Origin: JAAYJM01 sp964499465
GTDB taxonomy: Bacteria > Bacteroidota > Ignavibacteria > Kapaibacteriales > UBA2268
Direction: 5' to 3'
NCBI GenBank assembly: GCA_964499465.1
Contig: CAZCLJ010000292.1
Location: forward strand, 1-5,561
Length of the DNA: 5,561 nt
Shown here: one piece after another, positions 1-5,520 of the stretch
How positions within the stretch are numbered: position 1 is the first letter of the stretch
Layout: each line of letters begins with the position of its first letter
Position numbers and translations under genes: made by a program
Notes under the pieces: generated by a model
The model's database searches: none
What the model saw: only the letters and a program-made list of their open reading frames with translations
What the model was told of the DNA's origin: nothing

Positions 1-53
1 ATGACTAATGACTAAAATATTTCTTTGTCCATTCTCTTTAGGGAAAACCAAGA

Positions 54-80
54 TGTATTCTGACATCCGTCAGAATGACA
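54..80. repeat. Short palindromic repeat (TGTCATTCTGAC family)
   Basis: A perfect 8-bp inverted repeat (ATTCTGAC 57-64 and GTCAGAAT 69-76) surrounds a 4-nt loop (ATCC). Outside it, TGT (54-56) can pair with ACA (78-80) across a one-base bulge at 77. Read on the minus strand it starts TGTCATTCTGAC, the same terminal motif as the larger hairpin repeats nearby (compare 5438-5449), so it may be a minimal or internally deleted relative. It could also fold as an RNA hairpin, but there is no T-tract to support a terminator. Confidence 0.6.
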
Positions 81-88
81 AACTACGA

Positions 89-147
89 TGTCATTTCGAA
101 ACGAAGTGAGAAATCTCTCAAGTCATTGCTATCACAGAATTTGTGAG
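89..147 (-). repeat. Hairpin repeat copy 1, right arm missing
   Basis: The left arm (89-117, starting TGTCATTTCGAAACGAAG) and the 25-nt centre (118-142) match copy 2 (261-314) at 53 of 54 positions. After the centre only a few arm-like bases remain (GTGAG, 143-147) before AT-rich sequence, so the complementary right arm is deleted or decayed. Orientation is given relative to the centre of copies 3 and 4, to which this centre is reverse-complementary. No transposase or ORF is associated. Confidence 0.85.
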
Positions 148-168
148 TTTTTCTTATAATTAGAGTAA

Positions 169-188
169 CTCCATAATTTATTATGGAG
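169..188. repeat. Small perfect hairpin CTCCATAA/TTATGGAG
   Basis: An 8-bp perfect inverted repeat (169-176 and 181-188) with a TTTA loop lies between repeat copies 1 and 2. The CTCCAT/ATGGAG core also occurs in the palindromic sequence at 3252-3293 and in the TGTCATCTCCAT motif at 3643-3653, so it may be a decayed member of that second palindrome family. No U-tract follows on either strand. Confidence 0.5.
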
Positions 189-260
189 ATTAAAAGCGCA
201 ATTATTCTGTGCAAGGCAAATCCCCTAATTCCAAGTTGCATTCAAAGATACATTTAAAAA

Positions 261-343
261 TGTCATTTCGAAACGAAGTGAGGAATCTCTCAAGTCATTG
301 CTATCACAGAATTTGAGATTCCTCACTTCGTTTCGGACTGACA
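261..343 (-). repeat. Hairpin repeat copy 2, complete 83-bp element
   Basis: This is the best-preserved copy. The left arm (261-289) and the reverse complement of the right arm (315-343) agree at 27 of 29 positions, with a 25-nt centre (290-314) between them. The centre is identical to that of copy 1 and reverse-complementary to the centres of copies 3 and 4 at 19 of 25 positions (checked against copy 3). The ends are TGTCA...TGACA. The arms could form a long hairpin. Such intergenic palindromes are common in Bacteroidota-like genomes; they resemble REP or MITE-type non-autonomous repeats, but no mobilising gene is present here. Confidence 0.9.
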
Positions 344-422
344 AGCATGTGAAATACTAAACTACGAGGGGACAGGAGTTCTGAGCTTGTTTCACTTCCG
401 CACGAGTTTTGCAGATGTTTAA
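342..422 (+). pseudogene. Possible 3' remnant of a lost gene
   Basis: A plus-strand frame is open from 342, directly after a stop at 339-341 inside repeat copy 2, to a TAA at 420-422. It ends with the residues GTGVLSLFHFRTSFADV. There is no start codon, so it is not a gene in its own right. Three things suggest a real gene tail: the 60 bases 363-422 are about 47% GC against roughly 30% for the window, the composition changes at the end of the repeat, and a strong hairpin begins 6 nt after the stop. I cannot assign a family. It may instead be part of an RNA or a further intergenic repeat. A second frame across the same bases is also open, so openness alone is weak evidence. Confidence 0.3.
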
Positions 423-427
423 AAAGC

Positions 428-462
428 AAGAAGTCCTACATTTTCGAGATGCAGGACTTCTT
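428..462 (+). terminator. Intrinsic terminator-like hairpin
   Basis: A 10-bp perfect stem (AAGAAGTCCT 428-437 with AGGACTTCTT 453-462) extends after one mismatch by CAT/ATG (439-441, 449-451) around a short loop. It is preceded by AAAAAGC and followed by TTAAACTTA, so a short T-run is present on the plus strand and a modest one on the minus strand. It sits 6 nt past the stop of the putative gene remnant, fitting termination of a plus-strand transcript. It may work in both directions. Between it and 617 I see only AT-rich sequence and a minor palindrome (563-579). Confidence 0.6.
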
Positions 463-617
463 TAAACTTATTATACTTATACTAACTAACCTATATTATT
501 CATAAATTTAAAAAAAATATTCAGTAGTTATTGATTATAAATGGTTTGCTTAATATTCTGTAAAAAAACTAAGTTTTTTCTCTATTTTTAGTAAATTCTA
601 AAATTGTTACTGAGTCT

Positions 618-651
618 ATTCATCCGATGACTGGGAAGTCATCGGATGAAT
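618..651 (-). terminator. Perfect 15-bp hairpin downstream of the 801-residue protein gene
   Basis: ATTCATCCGATGACT (618-632) and AGTCATCGGATGAAT (637-651) pair perfectly around a 4-nt loop (GGGA on plus, TCCC on minus). The hairpin begins 28 nt after the minus-strand stop codon, the usual place for a transcript end. No T-tract follows on the minus strand (the next bases read AGACTCAGTAAC), so it is not a textbook Rho-independent terminator. A transcript-end or mRNA-stabilising hairpin is the likeliest role. Confidence 0.6.
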
Positions 652-679
652 TATTCAAGCTAAAAACTTATGAAATTTT

Positions 680-3085
680 TTATTTTTTTATTATTAATTT
701 AGTTGATTTGGTAAAACCAGCTGTTTTTAAAATAATATTATAAGTTCCTGATGACATTCCATTTGTATTAATTTGAATTTTTTGATTTCCACTCTCAAAC
801 AGTTCGTTTGATATTTTCTTGACTAATTCACCGTTTGTTGAAAAAACAGCTAATTCGCAATAAGTATCTTTTTCTAAATAAAATTCTACATAAGCATCTG
901 AATTAGTAGGATTTGGAGTTATTACAAGATTGTTTATTAAAATATTATTGTCATCTACTCCTAGATCATTCCTGACTTTTGCTTTTACTCCACCTTTGTA
1001 AATCAAGACATCGCCATTGCTAATACCGATAGAATCGCTATAAACAACATTATCAATATCAGTAGCAGTAAATTTCATAGTCAAAGGAATGGAATCATTT
1101 GCCGGCAGCGATATTGGGAGATTCAAACCAGTAATTTCAAAATTGTTAAGATTTGATTTAAAATTCAGTTCAACAATCTTAACAGGATAGTCCTTACTTT
1201 CATTTTTTAAGTAGAAAACTTTTTCATGGACAGCCCCCGGCTTTACAACACCAAAATCAATATTTGAAGGAAGAATATTGAATTTAGGTGAACTGTAAGT
1301 AATTAAAATTGTAGTGTCGTTACCTTTTTTATCGCAGAATGTAATAAATGCTTTTGCATCTTTAGCCAAATCATTAACAACTGCTTTCCAATCTGTCTGA
1401 CTGTTGATTCCCGGCATAAAATTACTGTAAGAAAAGCTATAGTTAGAACTCTTAGCTTTATTAAAATAGACTAAAGATAATTTTGAGGAACTAATTGAGC
1501 CGTCTGGATTATCTACAACTGTGCCATCAATTTCCTTATCCAAGTTGCTTGAAGCATAAATTGGCTGTGGCGGCATTGCATCCCCACTCTCTAAATCTGC
1601 TAAAATAACGCTTGTTGGAAATCCATAAGAATCATAATCTGAAAATCCATAAGCATAAGCAGTGAAATCATTGTTTGATTTTATCCGATAAACTCCATCT
1701 CCACTAAGTTGAACGGTAACAGAACTATATTTTTTCCCACCGATTTCAATTGCAAACGGATAGCTAACAGAACTAATAGAATTAATTTGCTGCCATATAA
1801 CCTGGCTATCTAAAACAGTTCCAATCTCTAAATCATCTGGGATTATGCTTTGGTTTTCTGTCTCATATACAATATTAATAAAATTCTGCGAAAATCCGAA
1901 TCCACCTTTTATTCCGGGAGTATTAAAAATAATTTCTTTTTGGAATTGTTCTATTGGTGTTAAAACTAACTGGAATGGGTCGCTTGCCACATCATCGTCT
2001 TCCTGCCCGGTATTATATTGAGTTACGCTAATTTGTTTATCGCCGGAAATCACCACATTACTTGGATTGCCATCGTCAGCCCTAATTTCTATATAACCTA
2101 AACCAAGCACTCCACCGGCATTAGTAATATTGGCAATTAAAACACTATCTCTGTATATATTTGTATTTCCCTCTTTTGGAAATATTTTTAAAATTGAGTT
2201 ATTCTTTCGGTTCTTTATTGGAGTTACTAAATAATCCCTGCCCCAGGTATCAGTCGGCAATTCCATTTCAATAATATAATCGCAGTAACCTTTATCACTT
2301 GGAACGTAGGCACAGAAATTTCCAGAAATAACGCCAACTGGTTTGTTAGAAATAACTTTACTTCCAGATAAATCAGCAAAAGCACCATAACCGGAAACTA
2401 CTAAAACGTCTCCTTTATTCATTGAAAAATCTGAATATTCGCCAGATTGTAGTCCTCCTTTCGTTAGTGTTGTTTCAGTTCCCCCCAAAGTAAAGCGAAC
2501 TGAAGTGTTATCATAAGCAGCAACAACACTTGTATAGCTCGGTAGCCATTGAAATTCGTTGGTTGTAGGGTCAGAGTAAGAAGCAACAATATATTCTTTT
2601 CCAAAAGAATTAACAGGAAGCGCTAAGAAACCATCGCTTGTATAATGGTAACGGGTAACTCCGTAACAAATAATTGGGTCATCAGAATAAACGTGGATGG
2701 CATAACCTGGATATACTCTTTCTGTGTCTGGAGGAGTATATGCGTCTTTTCGATAGCACTGTCCTATTTCAGGGTCAAGAACAAACTCAATAATATCATT
2801 TGCTATTGTTTGTTTAGAATCTGAATAAGCTTTTCCAACTACTTCCAAAGTTACATTTGTTACAACTGCCGAAGAGACGTAAACTCTGAGTTTGTTAGTA
2901 TCGCCTTCTGTTTCCCAGCAAGGGTGAAATGTAAGATAGAAATCTGTGCCGACATTGTTTGCACCAAGCATTTTTGGCAAATCCTTTTTTACCTGCTCAA
3001 TTTCATCATTAGCTACTAACATTTGGTAAGAAAACAAAGAAAGAAGTAAAAAAGCAATTAAATTGAAAAGGACATTTTTTTTCAT
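680..3085 (-). CDS. Secreted IgGFc-binding-like protein with T9SS sorting domain
   Basis: This 801-residue protein is predicted to be exported by Sec and then cross the outer membrane by the type IX secretion system. Residues 1-25 form a signal peptide (MKKN, hydrophobic core, probable cleavage after LVA). Residues about 150-500 resemble the IgGFc-binding-protein N-terminal-like family: ALPVNSFGKEY (155-165), KPVGVISGNFCAYVP (248-262), CDYIIEMELPTDTWGRDY (268-285) and SYGFP (486-490). Residues about 600-700 look like an ASH/choice-of-anchor beta-sandwich (NIDFGVVKPG, 608-617). Residues about 715-801 form a type A sorting tail with ITPNPT (722-727) and GTYNIILKT (780-788), ending in lysines. 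The start is supported by an upstream AGGGG on the minus strand (3090-3094). It is monocistronic and divergent from the plus-strand operon. A surface adhesin role is inferred; real IgG binding should not be assumed from the family name. Confidence 0.88.
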   Translation of the reverse strand: MKKNVLFNLIAFLLLSLFSYQMLVANDEIEQVKKDLPKMLGANNVGTDFYLTFHPCWETEGDTNKLRVYVSSAVVTNVTLEVVGKAYSDSKQTIANDIIEFVLDPEIGQCYRKDAYTPPDTERVYPGYAIHVYSDDPIICYGVTRYHYTSDGFLALPVNSFGKEYIVASYSDPTTNEFQWLPSYTSVVAAYDNTSVRFTLGGTETTLTKGGLQSGEYSDFSMNKGDVLVVSGYGAFADLSGSKVISNKPVGVISGNFCAYVPSDKGYCDYIIEMELPTDTWGRDYLVTPIKNRKNNSILKIFPKEGNTNIYRDSVLIANITNAGGVLGLGYIEIRADDGNPSNVVISGDKQISVTQYNTGQEDDDVASDPFQLVLTPIEQFQKEIIFNTPGIKGGFGFSQNFINIVYETENQSIIPDDLEIGTVLDSQVIWQQINSISSVSYPFAIEIGGKKYSSVTVQLSGDGVYRIKSNNDFTAYAYGFSDYDSYGFPTSVILADLESGDAMPPQPIYASSNLDKEIDGTVVDNPDGSISSSKLSLVYFNKAKSSNYSFSYSNFMPGINSQTDWKAVVNDLAKDAKAFITFCDKKGNDTTILITYSSPKFNILPSNIDFGVVKPGAVHEKVFYLKNESKDYPVKIVELNFKSNLNNFEITGLNLPISLPANDSIPLTMKFTATDIDNVVYSDSIGISNGDVLIYKGGVKAKVRNDLGVDDNNILINNLVITPNPTNSDAYVEFYLEKDTYCELAVFSTNGELVKKISNELFESGNQKIQINTNGMSSGTYNIILKTAGFTKSTKLIIKK

Positions 3086-3103
3086 TTTTCCCCTATTGTA
3101 TTA

Positions 3104-3132
3104 TTTATAAATACATTATTTGATTTTTCCAA
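3104..3132 (-). promoter_or_regulatory. Candidate promoter for the 801-residue protein gene
   Basis: On the minus strand TTGGAA (3127-3132) and TATAAA (3104-3109) are separated by exactly 17 bp, resembling a sigma-70 -35/-10 pair and placing a start site about 10-15 nt before the AGGGG ribosome site. No TAnnTTTG element, the usual Bacteroidota -7 motif, was found on this strand nearby. In DNA this AT-rich a chance match is quite possible. Confidence 0.25.
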
Positions 3133-3251
3133 TAATGTAATTTAATAATTTTATTTAAAAAAGAAAAATAAATTTTTTTTTGAATATTAATTATTCAGCT
3201 TTAAAGTATATTAATTCATTAAATAACTTAATATTTTTTGTAATTCGAACC

Positions 3252-3293
3252 CTCCATATTAAGCAAATGCTTTATATAAATGGAGATGACATA
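3252..3293. repeat. CTCCAT...ATGGAGATGACA palindromic repeat
   Basis: CTCCAT (3252-3257) is the reverse complement of ATGGAG (3280-3285), and between them AAGCA-AA-TGCTT (3261-3272) is itself palindromic, so the segment can form an imperfect hairpin. The right side continues into ATGACATA, giving a TGTCAT end on the minus strand like the other hairpin repeats. It may be a second, smaller palindrome family, with relatives at 169-188 and 3640-3663. Confidence 0.5.
3270..3293. repeat. Left arm of a 24-bp inverted repeat (partner 3640-3663)
   Basis: The reverse complement of 3270-3293 matches 3640-3663 at 23 of 24 positions (only 3276 against 3657 differs). It contains TAAATGGAGATGACATA as a perfect 17-bp block. 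The two arms delimit a 394-bp segment containing the AAGGTTT array and hairpin repeat copy 3. I see no clear target-site duplication outside the arms. Confidence 0.8.
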
Positions 3294-3328
3294 ATTCTTA
3301 TCAAATTTTTGTGTGAAAGAAAATATGA

Positions 3329-3498
3329 AATAAGGTTATAAGGTTTATTGATTTTTGGTGTTTATTTGCTACTCAGGTTTTCAAAAAAAATAAGGTTTTT
3401 AATTTTTTTGCTAAAATTATTATTTTTTTAAAAATCTAAACCTTATTTTTATAATAAACCTTAGTAGAAAAAGAACAAACTGTTGAACAAACCTTATT
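3329..3498. repeat. Nested inverted array of AAGGTTT motifs
   Basis: Three plus-oriented AAGGTT motifs (3332, 3340, 3392) are followed by three minus-oriented AACCTT motifs (3439, 3457, 3490). They form nested complementary pairs: AATAAGGTT 3329-3337 with 3490-3498 (9 bp), TAAGGTTTATT 3339-3349 with 3453-3463 (11 bp), and AAAAATAAGGTTT 3386-3398 with 3438-3450 (13 bp). The first two motifs are also an exact 8-bp tandem repeat (ATAAGGTT twice, 3330-3345). A weaker CAGGTTTT lies at 3374-3381. No ORF is present. It could be a structured RNA, a multi-site protein-binding region, or the remains of nested palindromic insertions. Confidence 0.7.
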
Positions 3499-3549
3499 AG
3501 CTTATTATATATATGCTTTATAGAATAATATTAAAATATTTAGTAGCGA

Positions 3550-3631
3550 TGTCATTGGTAACGAAGTGAGGAATCTCAATGTCTGTGGTAGCAAGGAGTT
3601 GTGAGATTTCTCACTTCGTTTCGAAATGACA
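3550..3631 (+). repeat. Hairpin repeat copy 3, complete 82-bp element
   Basis: The left arm (3550-3577, with a one-base deletion and GGT in place of TCGA) pairs with the right arm (3603-3631), which is a near-perfect family arm ending CGTTTCGAAATGACA. The 25-nt centre (3578-3602, containing GTCTGTGGTAGCAAGGAG) matches copy 4 at 23 of 25 positions and is reverse-complementary to copies 1 and 2 at 19 of 25. It lies between the divergent genes, about 120 bp upstream of the probable operon promoter. Confidence 0.9.
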
Positions 3632-3639
3632 GGGTAAAA

Positions 3640-3663
3640 TATGTCATCTCCATTTAAATAAAG
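3640..3663. repeat. Right arm of a 24-bp inverted repeat (partner 3270-3293)
   Basis: TATGTCATCTCCATTTAAAT begins this arm, which is the reverse complement of 3270-3293 with one mismatch. It starts 8 nt after the end of hairpin repeat copy 3, so the two repeats are close to abutting. Confidence 0.8.
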
Positions 3664-3751
3664 TTCTTCATTTACTGCTTTTACTATCAGAATAACTCCC
3701 TTTTTGTTTAAGATAATTTTAAAAAAAATCCTTTTAATAAAAATATTTTCT

Positions 3752-3759
3752 TATTTTTG
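3752..3759 (+). promoter_or_regulatory. Probable Bacteroidota-type -7 promoter element
   Basis: TATTTTTG is an exact match to the TAnnTTTG -7 consensus of Bacteroidota primary sigma factors. About 20 bp upstream is TTTTAA (3732-3737), only a partial match to the TTTG -33 element. A start site near 3766 would give a leader of about 40 nt carrying one AAGGTTT motif (3767-3773) and the ribosome site AAGAGG (3793-3798). AT-richness makes a chance match possible. Confidence 0.4.
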
Positions 3760-3806
3760 AAAAATAAAGGTTTAGGATTTTATGTCTTTTTAAAGAGGTT
3801 TTAAAA

Positions 3807-4928
3807 ATGAGAAAAATAGTTGTTTTTTGTTTATTGACACTTGCTTTAACTTCCTGCAATATTTTTAAGAGCAATCCAGCAAGGATTGAACTTATTGAAA
3901 AAGAGAAAATTGTTATTCCAATAAGCGAAGATATTGAATACAGAACTAATTATTTTAAGTTGCTAACCAATGAATATAACAAAGAATTGCTTTACTATTT
4001 ATCCAATTCAAAAACAATTACGGTTTTCGATTTGCAAAATAAAAATATTGCGTTCGAAATTCCATTAAAACAAGGAAGTGACGCAATTCACATTATAAGT
4101 AAAGATTCAAACCTGATAATTCCTTATAGAACAAATAATTTGCTATTAATAGATTCCAAAGGAAATACTTTACAAACCTGGAAAACAAATGAGCTCTTTC
4201 AGGATTCTATCGTATTCGAGCATTACAATATTAAAGCATTTACTGATAATTCCAATGATCTAAATATATTTTTAGAAGTAGCTTATAATTTGCATTTACC
4301 AGAATTTTATCTTTTTCCAACAATTATGTATCTAAAAATAAATAGTGAAGGAAAAGTTATTGATTCAAAAAAGTTTGCAAAGTATCCACTTAGTTTTTAT
4401 CAGAAAGAATATATGGTTTTTGATTGTATTTTTGAATTAAATTCTGAAGGGTCATTATTCGTTAATTATATGAAAGAAAACTGCATTTATGAGTATAATA
4501 AAAATATTGAATACGAAAGAACCATTAATTTTCAATCAAAATATATAAAAGATGGTTTTATCTATATCAAAAAAAGTGATAGTGTTGGCTTTGATTATAA
4601 TTCAATACAGCAAATATCACATCCATTTTTTAGAGCATTATATTACGATAAATACAGGAACTTGTATTATCTGTCTGCTATCCACGCTCAAAACTACAAA
4701 AATGAAGATGGAACATTAAACGATTTCTGGGACAGAAGCTGGTCAATTATTGTGTTTAATTCAAACTTTGAAATTATTGATGAAATCTATATGGAGCCAA
4801 AGAAGTATCGTTTTTCAGAATTAGCTGTTTCTAAAGATGGATTATTAATTTCCAATAATGTTGAATCAAATCCGGAATTCAATCCAGATTTATTACAATT
4901 AACTTTATTTGAGGTAAAAGTAAAATGA
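3807..4928 (+). CDS. DUF4221-like beta-propeller lipoprotein
   Basis: This 373-residue protein is a predicted lipoprotein. A short charged start (MRKI) and hydrophobic stretch lead to the lipobox LTSC with lipidated Cys17. The residues after Cys (NIFKSN) lack the acidic surface-export signal known from some Bacteroidota lipoproteins, so a periplasm-facing anchor is likely. The mature part has repeated beta-hairpin blades, for example ITVFDLQNKNIAFEIPL (71-87), NLLLIDSKGNTLQTW (111-125), YLKINSEGKVIDSKKF (175-190) and SIIVFNSNFEIIDEIYM (313-329). HPFFRALYYDKYRNLYYLS (272-290) resembles the conserved block of DUF4221/6-bladed-propeller lipoproteins, and the length is typical. The start is supported by AAGAGG 8 nt upstream. 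It is the first gene of an operon, overlapping the next by 4 bp. The ligand and function are unknown; propellers of this kind usually bind partners rather than catalyse. Confidence 0.8.
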   Translation: MRKIVVFCLLTLALTSCNIFKSNPARIELIEKEKIVIPISEDIEYRTNYFKLLTNEYNKELLYYLSNSKTITVFDLQNKNIAFEIPLKQGSDAIHIISKDSNLIIPYRTNNLLLIDSKGNTLQTWKTNELFQDSIVFEHYNIKAFTDNSNDLNIFLEVAYNLHLPEFYLFPTIMYLKINSEGKVIDSKKFAKYPLSFYQKEYMVFDCIFELNSEGSLFVNYMKENCIYEYNKNIEYERTINFQSKYIKDGFIYIKKSDSVGFDYNSIQQISHPFFRALYYDKYRNLYYLSAIHAQNYKNEDGTLNDFWDRSWSIIVFNSNFEIIDEIYMEPKKYRFSELAVSKDGLLISNNVESNPEFNPDLLQLTLFEVKVK

Positions 4929-5377
4929 AAAAAGTAATTTTAATATTAATTTGCTTTCTATGCTTTGCTTATGCCTTGAACAGCGAAAGTCCTGATAAAA
5001 CAACATTGCTAAATAATTATTTTAAAACAACTTTCAACTTTGAAATACCGCAATCCAAGCATTATTATATTTTTGTTGACATTGATTGTTCAGGTTACTG
5101 CCAGCCAAATTTATTCCCAACACTAAACAGCATAAAATCTGATTATTATGAAAATTTGACAATTATTGCCTGTTTTAAACTTAAAGCATCAAAAAAGAAA
5201 TTAGAAGACATAAAATACAAAAACTTATTAGCTGATAAAAAATCCTATTTTTATTCTTTGGATATTTATCCCAATAAAAATGCGTTTATAACAACAGAAA
5301 ACGGAAAAATAGTATCAATTGATTTATTCACAAAAAAATTATTGGACAGCACAGTTTCAAAATTGAGTGTTCCTTAA
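4925..5377 (+). CDS. Small exported protein with CxxxC motif, possibly thioredoxin-like
   Basis: This 150-residue protein has an N-terminal signal peptide (MKKVILILICFLCFAYA, probable cleavage after Ala17) and a mature part of about 133 residues. A hydrophobic strand HYYIFVDID (46-54) runs into Cys55-SGY-Cys59, then a probable helix (NLFPTLNSIK, 62-71) and another strand (NLTIIACF, 77-84, with Cys83). Near the end NAFITTENGKIVSID (119-133) resembles the last strand pair of thioredoxin or redoxin domains. This order suggests a thioredoxin-like fold, but the spacing is CxxxC (as in SCO-type proteins) rather than CxxC, and the usual cis-proline is not clearly placed. Redox or metal-binding activity is therefore only an inference. 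The start codon overlaps the previous stop (ATGA), with GAGG 10 nt upstream, pointing to translational coupling with the lipoprotein. Confidence 0.75.
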   Translation: MKKVILILICFLCFAYALNSESPDKTTLLNNYFKTTFNFEIPQSKHYYIFVDIDCSGYCQPNLFPTLNSIKSDYYENLTIIACFKLKASKKKLEDIKYKNLLADKKSYFYSLDIYPNKNAFITTENGKIVSIDLFTKKLLDSTVSKLSVP

Positions 5378-5437
5378 TAATAAAAGAATTTTCAATTATT
5401 TAATACTAAACCGCTAACAAAAAATGATAAATCAAAA

Positions 5438-5520
5438 TGTCATTCTGAACGAATTGAGAAATCTCAAGGTCTGTGGTAACAAGGAGTTGTGAGATTCTTC
5501 GCTGCGCTCCTAATGAACCA
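5438..5520 (+). repeat. Hairpin repeat copy 4, arms no longer matched
   Basis: The left arm (5438-5465, TGTCATTCTGAACGAATTGA...) and 25-nt centre (5466-5490) clearly belong to the family; the centre matches copy 3 at 23 of 25 positions in the same orientation. The right arm (5491-5520) starts GAGATTCTTC but continues GCTGCGCTCCTAATGAACCA, which does not complement the left arm beyond the inner few bases and has lost the TGACA end. It lies 60 bp past the stop of the small exported protein. I see no clear T-tract terminator between them. The rest of the window (5521-5561) holds nothing recognisable. Confidence 0.8.

Larger units (their letters stand above)
3086..3806. other. 721-bp repeat-rich divergent intergenic region
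   Basis: No convincing coding sequence lies between the two divergent transcription units. The stretch is very AT-rich with many homopolymer runs. Going left to right it holds a possible promoter for the minus-strand gene, a CTCCAT palindrome, the left arm of a 24-bp inverted repeat, a nested array of AAGGTTT/AAACCTT motifs, hairpin repeat copy 3, the right arm of the 24-bp repeat, and a probable promoter and ribosome binding site for the plus-strand operon. It is unusually long for a simple divergent promoter region. Confidence 0.8.

Noticed and set aside
1..14. Tandem ATGACTA ATGACTA at the window start
   Set aside because: Only two short units at the window edge; the frame hits a stop after four codons, so there is no support for a gene or meaningful repeat.
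261..343. CRISPR-like repeat-spacer arrangement
   Set aside because: The repeats are scattered singly, contain long internal inverted arms and a conserved centre rather than variable spacers, and no cas gene is present.
353..508. Second open plus-strand frame across the GC-richer island (ends TAA near 508)
   Set aside because: It runs through the terminator hairpin and into AT-rich filler, has no suitable start codon before the hairpin, and conflicts with the frame that stops just before the hairpin.
563..579. AAAAAACT/AGTTTTTT palindrome
   Set aside because: A one-base centre and A/T-run arms make it expected by chance in such AT-rich DNA, and it has no gene context needing a terminator.
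3181..3197. TGAATA/TATTCA hairpin upstream of the minus-strand gene
   Set aside because: Six A/T-dominated base pairs in an AT-rich stretch; not distinguishable from chance.
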